Under the pieces are notes generated by a model that was not told the origin of the DNA, made no database searches, and was given only the letters and a program-made list of their open reading frames with translations. Positions 1-9,027 of a stretch of DNA of 64,000 nt are shown piece by piece. The stretch is taken from contig NZ_RWIT01000005.1 in the NCBI RefSeq assembly GCF_003944715.1, positions 62,001 to 126,000 on the forward strand. The letters are read 5' to 3'. The first letter of the stretch is position 1. Every line of letters starts with the position of its first letter. The position numbers and the translations under genes were made by a program. The stretch comes from Hymenobacter rigui (GTDB taxonomy: Bacteria; Bacteroidota; Bacteroidia; Cytophagales; Hymenobacteraceae).

Positions 1-2
1 CG

Positions 3-1133
3 TTGCTGGTGCGCATCCATACGCTGAGCATCGGCGAAACCATCCGGCCCACCTCCGAAACCGCCGAGGCCGAGCTGGTGCTGGACTTTCTGGAACCTGT
101 TGGCCCGGATGGATACCGGGTACTGCTCAGCACCGGGGATATGCTGGAAAACAAAGGTGTGGACGTTACCCGTCGCCACGCCGCCAATATTCAGAAGCTG
201 CTGGAGCAGAGCGTGCGGCAGCTCAGCACCCTGCCCGCTGCCCCGCCAACCGGCACCCCAACCCTAACGTGGGAGCAGGTGCAGACCGGACAGGATGGTG
301 CCGCTACCGTGCGCTATGCCGTACAAACCGGCCCGCCCCAGAAAGGTGTGTATCGCACCTTTGAGGAGTTCCGCAATAATGCGCCCGGTGGTGCAGAGGG
401 GCCTTTTGAGATTGAGAAAACCGCCCGGCGCAAAAAAGAGTGGGCCGGCACCGACGACATTCAGCCTTACTACCTGTACCTGGATGCTCAGCACCCCAAG
501 CGGCCCATAACCAAAGCCTGGGGCATCAGCGACGGACAGACGATGTACATCCGTTACCGCAACCATTACTTCCCGCTGGAGACGGCCGGCGCTGACTACG
601 CGTTTACCGGTTTCCGCAACCCCGAGCCCGACGAAATGATGACCCGGGCGGTAATGGGCTCGGCGTTTGGCCTGGCCGGGGCCGCGTTGGCGGCTGCTAC
701 GCTGCCCGATGGCAGCACTCCGCAACGGTATGAGCTGCACCTTACCACCGGCCGCGTGGTAGCCCGCTCCGTGCCCACCATCGGGGCCGATGGATTTGCG
801 CGGGAGGATACGGCGGCCGTGTACGTGTACCGTCGCCCGGATAGTCGGCCAGATCAACCGATTACCGTGCTGGTTGGCGGCCGCAACGTGGGTGAGCTGC
901 TCCCGGGCAGCTACCTGGCTCTGAGCTGGCGGGACCGGCGCAGCGAAATGACCCTGTGTGCCCGTGGACCAAAAGAGCAGTGCAAATCATTTGTGCCAGA
1001 TTTCTCTACTACAACTTATCTTGAGTGCAGCTTCACGAGCGGAACTGAGGATGCCCCTGCTTTCTCAGTTGTCCCGGCGAAGGAGGGTATTTTCTATCTG
1101 AAGAAGTTTCGTGCCAGGCAGCGGGCCAGATAG
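3..1133 (+). CDS. Hypothetical protein, 5' end cut by window edge
   Basis: An open frame runs in from the left edge and stops at 1133 (376 codons visible). The first codon is a TTG at the very edge, so the true start and any signal peptide probably lie outside the window. I do not recognise a family. Visible features are an Ala/Gly-rich hydrophobic stretch near residues 215-235 that could be a membrane or packing helix, a Pro/Thr-rich stretch near residue 80, and mixed beta-type sequence elsewhere. It ends shortly before the convergent ATL gene. It could be an envelope protein, but that is inference. Confidence 0.6.
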   Translation: MLVRIHTLSIGETIRPTSETAEAELVLDFLEPVGPDGYRVLLSTGDMLENKGVDVTRRHAANIQKLLEQSVRQLSTLPAAPPTGTPTLTWEQVQTGQDGAATVRYAVQTGPPQKGVYRTFEEFRNNAPGGAEGPFEIEKTARRKKEWAGTDDIQPYYLYLDAQHPKRPITKAWGISDGQTMYIRYRNHYFPLETAGADYAFTGFRNPEPDEMMTRAVMGSAFGLAGAALAAATLPDGSTPQRYELHLTTGRVVARSVPTIGADGFAREDTAAVYVYRRPDSRPDQPITVLVGGRNVGELLPGSYLALSWRDRRSEMTLCARGPKEQCKSFVPDFSTTTYLECSFTSGTEDAPAFSVVPAKEGIFYLKKFRARQRAR

Positions 1134-1175
1134 GTGCCTGCGACAGACACACAGCCGATGCCGCGCGAAAATTCC

Positions 1176-1532
1176 TTACCCTAGCTCAGTGCTGGGGTCC
1201 CAGAAGCGGGTTTTGAAATCCTGCACCTGGTCGTCCTGCACGGGTACGCCCTCGGCCTCCAGGGCCGCCTGCATGGCCGTGGGGGTAGCAAAATGCTGCT
1301 TACCGGTAAGCAGGCCGTTGCGGTTGATAACGCGGTGGGCAGGCACGTACTCGTTGGCTGTATGAGCGGCCATCATGGCCCAACCTACCATGCGCGCGCC
1401 GTGCCGTGCCCCCAGGTAATGGGCAATGGCACCGTAGGTAGTCACGCGCCCCTCGGGCACCAGCCGCACCACCTCGTGCACGTCCTGGAAAAAGTTGCGG
1501 TGCGCTTCGGTGGGGTTGCGGGGGATGGACAC
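1176..1532 (-). CDS. Alkyltransferase-like (ATL) protein, MGMT family without the active cysteine
   Basis: 118 aa matching only the C-terminal DNA-binding domain of O6-alkylguanine-DNA alkyltransferases: VRLVPEGRVTTYGAIA is the helix-turn-helix region, followed by the active-site strand. Where MGMT has PCHRV, this protein has PAHRVINRNG, so the alkyl-accepting Cys is replaced by Ala. Known ATL proteins lack this Cys, bind O6-alkylguanine tightly and pass the lesion to nucleotide excision repair. It is cytoplasmic, transcribed alone, and convergent with the preceding gene. Family assignment is strong; the repair role is inferred from characterised ATL proteins. Confidence 0.88.
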   Translation of the reverse strand: MSIPRNPTEAHRNFFQDVHEVVRLVPEGRVTTYGAIAHYLGARHGARMVGWAMMAAHTANEYVPAHRVINRNGLLTGKQHFATPTAMQAALEAEGVPVQDDQVQDFKTRFWDPSTELG

Positions 1533-1640
1533 AGTGGTGAGTTTGTGAGATGGTGAGTTTAACGTTCTGCCAGACTTGAATGTGCAAGTAGCGCAAGCGG
1601 AATAGCAAACTCACTATTTCATCATCTCACAATTTCACTG
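1531..1640. repeat. Imperfect inverted repeat built of GTGAGATGGTGAG-type simple sequence
   Basis: Just upstream of the ATL gene, a stretch rich in gtgag/gatggtgag units (1531-1560) is followed by its approximate inverse (about 1605-1638, aaactcac...atcatctcac). The arms can pair with one internal gap. The rest of 1533-1792, the divergent promoter region between the ATL gene and the efflux operon, shows no ORF or RNA gene that I can support. Confidence 0.45.
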
Positions 1641-1792
1641 CCCCTTGCTGCCGCGCAACCCGGCGGTGTTTTCTGTGTCTTACCCCCATCATTCCCCTCT
1701 GGCTGCGGCGTCAACCAAAACCCGCTGGTTCGCGTTGTGGCAGTTGCTCCCATTCTTTTGCTCCCGAATGGGATTCCACCCGAAGTACCTCC

Positions 1793-2965
1793 ATGCAAAC
1801 CCAGGAACACCCTACCCCCGACGTAACCGAAACCCGCTCCGGTAGTACCGGCCGCCGCATCCTCTGGCTGCTGGTGGCGCTGGCCGTGGTGGGTGCGCTG
1901 GCGTTTATCAAGATAAAATACTTCCCCTCGCAAAGCCCCGACGCCAAAGGTGGCGGTGGTAAAGGCGCGGCAGGTGGTGGTAAAGGCGGCCCCGGCGGAC
2001 CAGGAGGTAAAGGCGGCGGCCAGAAGCTGCCGGTGCAGGTGTACGTGGTGAAGGCCACCAGCCTAGCCGATGAAGTTGCCGCCACAGGCTCCATCCTGGC
2101 CGAAGAATCGGTGGTAATCAAAAGTGAAATTTCGGGCAAGATTACCAGCCTCAACATCCGGGAAGGTCAGCCGGTAAGCAAGGGCCAGCTGTTGCTGAGC
2201 ATTAACGCCGACGAAATCCAGGCCGCTTTGCGCAAGCAGGAATACAACATCAAGTTGTTCCGCGACCAGGAAAAGCGCCAGCGCACGTTGCTGGATAAGG
2301 AATACATCAGCGCCCAGGAGTATGAGCAGGCCAACAATCAGCTGCTCACCGCCCAAGCCGATTTGCAGTCGTTGCGGGCTTCACTGGCCAAAGCGTACGT
2401 GCGGGCTCCGTTTGCCGGCGTGCTGGGCCTGACCACCGCCACGGTAGGTACCTACGTGAGCCCCGGAGCCGAAATCACCACGCTTTCCAAGGTGAAGCCA
2501 GTAAAAATCAACTTCACGGTGCCCAGCCGTTTCTCCAGCCTGGTGCGCACCGGCGACCCGATTACCATCACCGATGAGGCCTCGAACAAGAAGTACGAAG
2601 CCAAGGTGTACGCCCTCGACCCGCAGATTGACCCCGTGAGCCGCACCCAAACCGTGCGGGCCCGCTACGCCAATACCAACAATGAGCTGCGCCCCGGCGC
2701 TTTCGTGAAGGTGAATCTGCAGCTGGGCCAGACTTCTGACGCTCTGCAGGTGCCTACCGAGGCCGTTATTCCGGAAGCCAGCGGCTACAGCGTATACACA
2801 GTGCAGCAGGGCAAAATGGTGCCGAAGAAGGTGAAAATCGGGGTGCGCTCGGACCGCCTTATCCAAATTACCGACGGCCTGGCCGTGGGTGATTCCGTGA
2901 TTCGTACCGGCATTCTGCAAGTGAAGCCGGGGGATGCCGTGAAAGTCCAGCCCAGCAGCCGATAA
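1793..2965 (+). CDS. RND efflux periplasmic adaptor subunit (MexA/AcrA type)
   Basis: 390 aa membrane-fusion protein. An N-terminal membrane anchor (residues about 18-36, ILWLLVALAVVGALAFI) is followed by an unusual Gly/Lys/Pro-rich linker (about residues 50-75) and then the adaptor core: a lipoyl half-motif (GKITSLNIREGQPVSKGQ), an alpha-hairpin of about 60 residues, the second lipoyl half (VRAPFAGVLGL), and beta-barrel and membrane-proximal domains. It should bridge the inner-membrane pump to the outer-membrane channel. It is first in an operon with GNAT, RND pump and TolC genes, and the GNAT start lies 6 nt after its stop. Confidence 0.92.
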   Translation: MQTQEHPTPDVTETRSGSTGRRILWLLVALAVVGALAFIKIKYFPSQSPDAKGGGGKGAAGGGKGGPGGPGGKGGGQKLPVQVYVVKATSLADEVAATGSILAEESVVIKSEISGKITSLNIREGQPVSKGQLLLSINADEIQAALRKQEYNIKLFRDQEKRQRTLLDKEYISAQEYEQANNQLLTAQADLQSLRASLAKAYVRAPFAGVLGLTTATVGTYVSPGAEITTLSKVKPVKINFTVPSRFSSLVRTGDPITITDEASNKKYEAKVYALDPQIDPVSRTQTVRARYANTNNELRPGAFVKVNLQLGQTSDALQVPTEAVIPEASGYSVYTVQQGKMVPKKVKIGVRSDRLIQITDGLAVGDSVIRTGILQVKPGDAVKVQPSSR

Positions 2966-2971
2966 CTGAAT

Positions 2972-3430
2972 ATGGCCCCTCCCATTCTGTCCGTTTCCTT
3001 ACCTGAAGTAAGTATTCGACCGGCTAGCTCAGCCGATGCTGAGGCACTGGCAGACTTGATAGCGGAGCTAGACTACCCCACCGCTCCGGCGCTGATTCAA
3101 ACCCGCCTTGAGGAGCTTACAGCGGCTGGTGACCAACTGCTGGTAGCGGAATATCAGGCCCAGGTGATTGGGATGATTCATTTGCATCGGATGCATTTTC
3201 TGCACCGTGCCCCCGATGGTCGCGTTGTGACGTTGGGGGTATTAGCCGCTTACCGCAACCAGCAGATTGGGGCCAAACTGCTAGCTGCGGCCGAACACCA
3301 GTTTCAGCACGAGGGTTGTGGCCGCGTTGAGGTTACCAGCGGCTTCCCCCGGGAAGCTGCTCATCGGTTTTACCAGCGGGCGGGCTACGAGCCTCAATCC
3401 CGCCGCTTTGTGAATGTGTTGCCCCGGTAG
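2972..3430 (+). CDS. GNAT family N-acetyltransferase
   Basis: 152 aa GNAT-fold enzyme. It opens with VSIRPASSADAEALADLI (beta-1/alpha-1) and has the acetyl-CoA pyrophosphate-binding region VVTLGVLAAYRNQQIGAKLL (Q-x-x-I-G-A variant of Q/R-x-x-G-x-G/A), then the typical FYQRAGY C-terminal motif. The acceptor substrate cannot be read from sequence. It sits between adaptor and pump genes in the same direction with very short gaps, so co-transcription is likely. That placement suggests, without proving, modification of an effluxed compound. Confidence 0.87.
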   Translation: MAPPILSVSLPEVSIRPASSADAEALADLIAELDYPTAPALIQTRLEELTAAGDQLLVAEYQAQVIGMIHLHRMHFLHRAPDGRVVTLGVLAAYRNQQIGAKLLAAAEHQFQHEGCGRVEVTSGFPREAAHRFYQRAGYEPQSRRFVNVLPR

Positions 3431-3478
3431 GTTCTTCTCTATCCGCGACGCCTCCCGCCTACTCTTAACTTTTACTCC

Positions 3479-6400
3479 ATGAGCTTATCCTCCACCAGTA
3501 TCAACCGCCCGGTTCTCGCCATTGTGATGAGCCTGGTGATTGTGATTTTCGGGGTCATCGGCTTCCGGTACCTGAGTGTGCGCGAATACCCGAGCGTGGA
3601 CCCGCCCATCATCACCGTATCGGCTAGCTACACCGGGGCCTCGGCCGACGTGATGCAGGGCCAGGTGACGGAGCCGCTGGAAGAAGCCCTCAACGGCATC
3701 CAGGGCATCAAAAACCTGACCTCCAACTCCCGCGACGGCCGCACCCAGATTACGGTGGAGTTTGACCTCGACGCCGACCTGGAAACCGCCGCCAACGACG
3801 TGCGCGACAAGGTGTCGGGGGCGCAAGGTCGGCTGCCGCGCGACATCGACCCGCCCATCGTGAGCAAGGCCAACGCCGACTCCCAGCCCATTGTCATGAC
3901 CTACCTCAGCTCCAGCCAGCGCAACCTGCTGGAGCTGACCGACTACGCCAACAACACCCTGAAAGAGCGCCTCCAGACGATTCCGGGCGTATCGGAGGTG
4001 CGGGTGTACGGGGAGCGGAAGTACTCCATGCGCCTGTGGCTGGACCCGGTGAAGCTCTCGGCCCTGCGGGTAAGCCCCGTGGACGTGCAGCAGGCCCTCA
4101 CCCGCGAAAACGTGGAGCTGCCCAGCGGCGCGGTGCAGGGCCAGGCCACCCAGCTCACGCTGCGCACCATGGGCCGCCTGAGTTCGGTGGAGGACTTCAA
4201 CAATCTGATTATCCGCAAGGACGAATCCTCGCTGGTGCGGCTCTCGGATATCGGCTACGCGGAGCTGTACCCCGAAAACGACCAGACCATCTTCAAGGTA
4301 AACGGCGTGCCGATGGTGGGCTTGGCAGTTATTCCGCAGCCAGGCTCCAACCAGATTGATATTGCCGACGAGTTCAACAAGCGCATCGAGCTCTACGGCA
4401 AGGATTTGCCTAAAGACCTAGTGCTTAAGCCGGGCTTCGACAACTCGGTGTTCATCCGCAAATCCATCAACGAGGTGGAGCACACCATCATCGAGGCCTT
4501 CGTGCTGGTGGTGGTGATTATCTTTCTGTTCCTGCGCGACTGGCGCTCCACTATCATTCCGGTGGTGGCCATTCCGGTGTCGTTGGTGGGTATTTTCTTC
4601 GTGATGTACCTGATGAACTTCTCCATCAACGTGCTCACGCTGCTGGCCGTGGTGCTGGCCATTGGCCTGGTAGTGGACGACGCTATTGTGGTGCTGGAGA
4701 ACATCTACTCCCGCATTGAGGAGGGCGAGGACCCCAAGACGGCCGCCATTAAGGGCTCCGAGGAAATTCTGATGGCCGTTGTGAGTACCACCATTGTGCT
4801 GGCGGCGGTGTTCCTGCCGGTGGTGTTCCTCACGGGCATCACGGGTCGCTTGTTCCGCGAGTTTGGTATTGTGGTGGCCGGCTCGGTGCTGATTTCGGCG
4901 TTTGTGTCCCTGACGCTCACGCCCATGATGTGCTCGGTGCTGCTCAAGCGCGAGGAAAAGCACAACTGGTTTTACCGCAAAACCGAGCCATTCTTCGAGA
5001 AGATGATTGGCGGCTACAAAGAGAGCCTCGAAACCTTCCTGCGCAACCGATGGCTGGCTTGGCTGGTGGTGGCGGGTACGGGCGTGGGCATCTGGTACTT
5101 CATGGGCGCCATTCCCTCGGAACTGGCCCCGGTGGAGGACCGCAGCCGTATCAACCTGAACGCCACTGGCCCCGAGGGCGCCTCGTTTGAGTTCATGGAT
5201 GCCTACATGGCCCAGCTCACTAAAATGGCTATGGACTCGGCCGGGGAGCAGAATCTGAGCAGCGTGTTTGCCGTGACGTCGCCGGGCTTTGGGGGCGGCT
5301 CCAACTCGGGTACGGCCCGGGTGCTGCTGCTGGAGGCCGATAAGCGCCCCCTGCCCCAGCCCGCCATTGCCGATAAGCTGAGCGCGGGCGTGAAGAAGCT
5401 TTCCGCCGCCCGCACTTCCGTGAGCCAGGACCAGAGCATTGGCGGCGGGGGCGGCGGCCTGCCGGTGCAGTTCGTTATCCAGACGCAGGACTTCGACAAG
5501 CTGCGCACGGCCGTGCCCAAGTTCCTGGATGCCGCCCGCCAAGACCCCACCTTCCAGTTCGTGGACGTGAACCTGAAGTTTAACAAGCCCGAGCTGCGCG
5601 TGAACATCGACCGGGAAAAGGCCCAGAGCCTGGGCGTGTCGGTGCAGAGCATTTCGCAGACCTTGCAGTCGGGCCTGAGCGGGCAGCGCTACGGCTACTT
5701 TATCCGGGAGGGCAAGCAGTACCAGATTATCGGGCAGGTGGCCCGCGAAGACCGGAGCCAGCCGCTGGACGTGCGGCTGCTGTCAGTGAAAAACGCCGAT
5801 GGGGAGCTGATTCAGCTGGATAACGTGATTCGGCTGGTGGAAAGCAGCACCCCTCCCCAGCTCTACCGCTTCAACCGCTACAACTCGGCCACCTTCTCGG
5901 CCTCGCTGGCCCCCGGCCGCACCCTCGGCGACGGTATTGCCGCCATGCAGGCCATTGCCGACAAAAACCTCGACGACACGTTCAGCACCGAGTTGGCTGG
6001 CTCCTCCCGCGACTTCCAGGAAAGCTCCAGCAGCCTCGTGTTTGCCTTCGGGCTGGCCCTGGTGCTGATTTACCTGGTGCTGGCCGCCCAGTTCGAGAGC
6101 TTCCGCGACCCGGTGATTATTATGGTGACGGTGCCGCTGGCCCTTTCTGGCGCGTTGCTCAGCCTGTGGTACTTCAACCAGACGCTCAACCTGTTCTCGC
6201 AAATCGGCATTATTATGCTGGTAGGGCTGGTAACCAAAAACGGTATCCTTATCGTGGAATTTGCCAACCAGCAGGTAGAAAACGGCAAGGACTACATGAC
6301 CGGCCTGATTGAGGGCGCTACGGCCCGCTTCCGCCCCATCCTGATGACCTCGCTGTGCGCCATTTTGGGCATTCTGCCTATTGCGGTGGCTACCGGCGCG

Positions 6401-6559
6401 GGCGCGCTCAGCCGCCGGGCCATGGGCATCGGGGTAGTGGGCGGCCTGTTTTTCGCCACGGCCCTTACCCTGTACGTAGTGCCGGTTATGTATTCCTACT
6501 TCGCTACGGCCAAAAAGCACAAGCACGCCGAAACCGAAGACAAAGCCGTGGCCGCCTAA
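3479..6559 (+). CDS. RND family multidrug efflux pump (AcrB/MexB type)
   Basis: 1026 aa inner-membrane proton/drug antiporter of the HAE-RND family, close to the usual length. The N-terminal TM1 (ILAIVMSLVIVIFGVIGF region) is followed by the porter domain. TM4 carries the proton-relay pair in GLVVDDAIVVLENI (about residues 395-408), and the TM10 Lys is in LVTKNGILIVEFANQ (about residue 918). A Gly-rich loop (residues about 655-663) lies in the second porter half. With the upstream adaptor and downstream channel it forms a complete tripartite system. The DD pair indicates an organic-substrate pump rather than a metal pump. Confidence 0.95.
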   Translation: MSLSSTSINRPVLAIVMSLVIVIFGVIGFRYLSVREYPSVDPPIITVSASYTGASADVMQGQVTEPLEEALNGIQGIKNLTSNSRDGRTQITVEFDLDADLETAANDVRDKVSGAQGRLPRDIDPPIVSKANADSQPIVMTYLSSSQRNLLELTDYANNTLKERLQTIPGVSEVRVYGERKYSMRLWLDPVKLSALRVSPVDVQQALTRENVELPSGAVQGQATQLTLRTMGRLSSVEDFNNLIIRKDESSLVRLSDIGYAELYPENDQTIFKVNGVPMVGLAVIPQPGSNQIDIADEFNKRIELYGKDLPKDLVLKPGFDNSVFIRKSINEVEHTIIEAFVLVVVIIFLFLRDWRSTIIPVVAIPVSLVGIFFVMYLMNFSINVLTLLAVVLAIGLVVDDAIVVLENIYSRIEEGEDPKTAAIKGSEEILMAVVSTTIVLAAVFLPVVFLTGITGRLFREFGIVVAGSVLISAFVSLTLTPMMCSVLLKREEKHNWFYRKTEPFFEKMIGGYKESLETFLRNRWLAWLVVAGTGVGIWYFMGAIPSELAPVEDRSRINLNATGPEGASFEFMDAYMAQLTKMAMDSAGEQNLSSVFAVTSPGFGGGSNSGTARVLLLEADKRPLPQPAIADKLSAGVKKLSAARTSVSQDQSIGGGGGGLPVQFVIQTQDFDKLRTAVPKFLDAARQDPTFQFVDVNLKFNKPELRVNIDREKAQSLGVSVQSISQTLQSGLSGQRYGYFIREGKQYQIIGQVAREDRSQPLDVRLLSVKNADGELIQLDNVIRLVESSTPPQLYRFNRYNSATFSASLAPGRTLGDGIAAMQAIADKNLDDTFSTELAGSSRDFQESSSSLVFAFGLALVLIYLVLAAQFESFRDPVIIMVTVPLALSGALLSLWYFNQTLNLFSQIGIIMLVGLVTKNGILIVEFANQQVENGKDYMTGLIEGATARFRPILMTSLCAILGILPIAVATGAGALSRRAMGIGVVGGLFFATALTLYVVPVMYSYFATAKKHKHAETEDKAVAA

Positions 6560-6614
6560 AAGCCGGAGTTTCCTGCTTTTTCCGCCGCGTCCTTTTCAGC
6601 TGTTGATTTCCTCC

Positions 6615-8030
6615 ATGCCTCGTTCCTTCCTTTTCGCGCTGCTGCTGGCTACTCCCCTGCCCCTGCTGGCGCAACAGCCGGTTTTACCTGCCCGCACACC
6701 GGCCACCCAGCCCAAGAGCAAGCCCCAAACGGAAAAGCCCGAAACAGTAGCCCCTGCCCCGCCTCTTACGCTGGCGGAGGCCATTCGCATCGGTGTTGAG
6801 AACAATTATAACATCCGCCTCTCGCGGCAGGATGCCGTTATTGCCGAAAACAACGTGACCCGCGGCAACGCCGGCCAGCTGCCGGTGGTGAATGGCAACT
6901 TTACCCGCACCTTCAACCGCAACAACGTGCGGCAGGAGTCCTCGAGTCGGCCTGAGCCCAGCATTGCCAACGGAGCCAAATCGAACCTGCTCAACGCCAA
7001 CGTGGCCGCCACCTGGACGATTTTCGATGGTTTTGGGATGTTCATTGCCTACGACCGGCTGCAGGCCCTGGAGCAAAGCCAGCAGCAGCTGACGCGGGCC
7101 ACCGTGGAGGAAACCGTAGCCAATATTACAGATGCCTACTTTGTGGTAGTGCGCGAATCGGGCAAGATAAAGTCGATTGAAGAGGCGCTGAAAATTGGTC
7201 AGGCGCGCATTGATTTAACCCAGGCCCGGGTAGATGTGGGCGTGGCGGCCAAGGTGGAGGTGCTGACCGCCCGCGTGGATTACAACGCCGACCGCTCCAT
7301 CCTCATTCAGCAGCAGGAGGCCCTGCAAACGGCCAAAATCTCGCTCAACAACCTGCTGGGCCGCAACCCCAACCTCAACTTCCAGCCCCAGGATTCCATC
7401 GTAGTAACCCAAGATTTGAACCGGGATGCGGTGCTGGCCCAGATCCGGCAGAACAACCCCCGCCTGCAGCAGGCCCGCACCAACACCGAGGTGGCCACCT
7501 ACGACCGAAAGCTGGTGCGCGCCTCCCGCTTTCCGCAAATCGGCCTGACCTCGGGCTACGGGCTGAACCGCAACATCAACGGGGCCGCTTTCTTCGGTAA
7601 CCAGCTGGTTACCAACATCGGACGCACCTATGGGCTCAACTACGGCGTAGTGGCTTCGGTGCCCATCTTCGATGGGTTCAACCGCAACCGTCTGGAGCAG
7701 AACGCCCGTATTGCCGAGGAGCAAAGCCAGCTACAGCTCGACCAAACCCAGCTGCAACTGGATACCGAAGCTGAACAGGCCTGGGCCCAGTACCAGAACC
7801 GGCTGCAGCTGCTGGAGCTGGAGGAAGCCAATATCCTGCTTGCCCGCGAAAACGTAGCCATTGCATTGGAGCGCTACCGCCTGGGCCTGCTCACTCCGCT
7901 CGATTTACGGGTTGCTCAGCGTACCCAACTCGACGCGGAAGTACGTCTACTCGATATCCGTTATCAGGCTAAACAGGCCGAAATTGTGCTGCGCCGCCTC
8001 AGCAGTGGGCTGGTGCAGGGGGCAAATTAG
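6615..8030 (+). CDS. TolC-family outer-membrane efflux channel
   Basis: 471 aa from the ATG at 6615, chosen because it begins a clean signal peptide (MPRSFLFALLLATPLPLLAQ); an in-frame TTG at 6603 is less likely. After a Pro-rich spacer the mature protein shows the duplicated outer-membrane efflux fold: LTLAEAIRIGVENNYNIRLSRQ at the start of repeat 1, long coiled helices, and a second repeat ending LALERYRLGLLTPLDLRVAQRTQLDAE. It is the exit duct for the pump encoded 55 nt upstream and the last gene of the efflux operon. Confidence 0.93.
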   Translation: MPRSFLFALLLATPLPLLAQQPVLPARTPATQPKSKPQTEKPETVAPAPPLTLAEAIRIGVENNYNIRLSRQDAVIAENNVTRGNAGQLPVVNGNFTRTFNRNNVRQESSSRPEPSIANGAKSNLLNANVAATWTIFDGFGMFIAYDRLQALEQSQQQLTRATVEETVANITDAYFVVVRESGKIKSIEEALKIGQARIDLTQARVDVGVAAKVEVLTARVDYNADRSILIQQQEALQTAKISLNNLLGRNPNLNFQPQDSIVVTQDLNRDAVLAQIRQNNPRLQQARTNTEVATYDRKLVRASRFPQIGLTSGYGLNRNINGAAFFGNQLVTNIGRTYGLNYGVVASVPIFDGFNRNRLEQNARIAEEQSQLQLDQTQLQLDTEAEQAWAQYQNRLQLLELEEANILLARENVAIALERYRLGLLTPLDLRVAQRTQLDAEVRLLDIRYQAKQAEIVLRRLSSGLVQGAN

Positions 8031-8051
8031 GCCGCTGGCTTTCTGCCTTGT

Positions 8052-8507
8052 ATGATGTCCGTTTTCACCATGAACTCCTCTTCCCCTTCCGACTTTTCCG
8101 ATTTTCTGGACCTATCCTACCGCTCCGATCTGCGCATTCTCACCGTACGGTGGCTGCGGGCCGTGAGTCTGGAAGAGTTGCAGGCGGGCTTTGAGGCGGC
8201 TCGCCTGCAAGCCCGCGCCTACCAGGCCACGCACTGGCTGGTAGATGTACGCCGCCGCACGGAGCTGGATGCTGCCACCTCCGCCTGGGTAGCGCACACT
8301 CTGCTGCCCGCCGCCGCTACCGAACTGGCCCCGGCTGTATTACAGGTGGCGTACCTATTGTCGCCGGCCCGGGCCGATGTGCTGCAGCAGGATGCTCCAA
8401 TGCGAGCCGTTACGGCCGCTGCACAGGCTCCCACTCAGCCCTACCGGCTCCGGACATTTCTGGATGAGGGCCCCGCCGTGCAATGGCTGCTACACCCCAC
8501 CGACTAG
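8052..8507 (+). CDS. Hypothetical protein, STAS/SEC14-like fold suspected
   Basis: 151 aa acidic protein without signal peptide or membrane segments. Start at the ATG at 8052, with alternatives at 8055 and 8070. The pattern of a short beta-strand pair (DLRILTVRWLRAVSLEEL), a helix, then a WLVDVRRR strand and helices resembles SpoIIAA/SEC14-like small proteins common in this group, but the match is only by general pattern. It follows the TolC gene by 21 nt and may be read through from the efflux operon. No function is assigned. Confidence 0.65.
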   Translation: MMSVFTMNSSSPSDFSDFLDLSYRSDLRILTVRWLRAVSLEELQAGFEAARLQARAYQATHWLVDVRRRTELDAATSAWVAHTLLPAAATELAPAVLQVAYLLSPARADVLQQDAPMRAVTAAAQAPTQPYRLRTFLDEGPAVQWLLHPTD

Positions 8508-8671
8508 CCTCTCAAAACTACCCTACCGGCATATTTCGCGCCCTGGACTGCATAAGGCTGGGGCGCGGGCGTTTGCGGCTTGGCGGCTTCCATTCAGCTA
8601 AAAAAAGCAGGCATTCGGAGAGAAAGCCAGCGGGTCGGGCGAAGGAAATAAAACGAAGGAAACTGCCCCGT

Positions 8672-8679
8672 TAGCTTTG
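8672..8679 (+). promoter_or_regulatory. Bacteroidota -7 promoter box TAGCTTTG
   Basis: Exact match to TAnnTTTG, 40 nt before the ATG of the small secreted peptide. No clear -33 TTTG is visible at the expected distance, so the call rests on the -7 box and position alone. Confidence 0.45.
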
Positions 8680-8718
8680 TTTCAACAATACGCCCCAACA
8701 CCTAACCGCCTGCTGCAT

Positions 8719-8904
8719 ATGTTTCCGCGCCTTCTCAAACTCAGCCTCGTTTTGCTCGCCTTGTCGCTTTGCCTGCCCGGCGCGGCTGCAGCCCGTGGTA
8801 TTTTTGGCGGCCGCATATTGCCATCGGTAAAAGCCAAGCAGCGCGGCTACTTTCATACGCATCGCCCCAACTACCGCTTGTACCGCGCATATCGACACTA
8901 CTAG
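8719..8904 (+). CDS. Small secreted basic peptide, unknown
   Basis: 61 aa from the ATG at 8719, which starts a good signal peptide (MFPRLLKLSLVLLALSLCLPGAAAA); an upstream in-frame start at 8677 would precede it awkwardly. The mature part is only about 35 residues, basic and Tyr/His-rich at the C-terminus (RPNYRLYRAYRHY). A -7 box lies 40 nt upstream and a strong bidirectional terminator lies downstream, supporting a real transcription unit. I do not recognise a family. Confidence 0.6.
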   Translation: MFPRLLKLSLVLLALSLCLPGAAAARGIFGGRILPSVKAKQRGYFHTHRPNYRLYRAYRHY

Positions 8905-8960
8905 CCTTATTCCTTTCCGGGTGCAGCGACTCTACGCGCTACGCCTGGGTAAGGAGTATG

Positions 8961-9013
8961 AAAGCCGCTGGCCCCGCGTGTTGCTCAAGGCAACATGCGG
9001 GGCCAGCGGCTTT
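8961..9013. terminator. Bidirectional terminator, 24-bp stem
   Basis: The arms 8961-8984 and 8990-9013 pair over 24 bp with one G-T pair around a 5-nt loop (tcaag), with an A run before and a T run after. It lies between the small peptide (+) and the phospholipase-like gene (-), so it can serve both strands. Confidence 0.85.
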
Positions 9014-9027
9014 TAACAGGCAATGCG

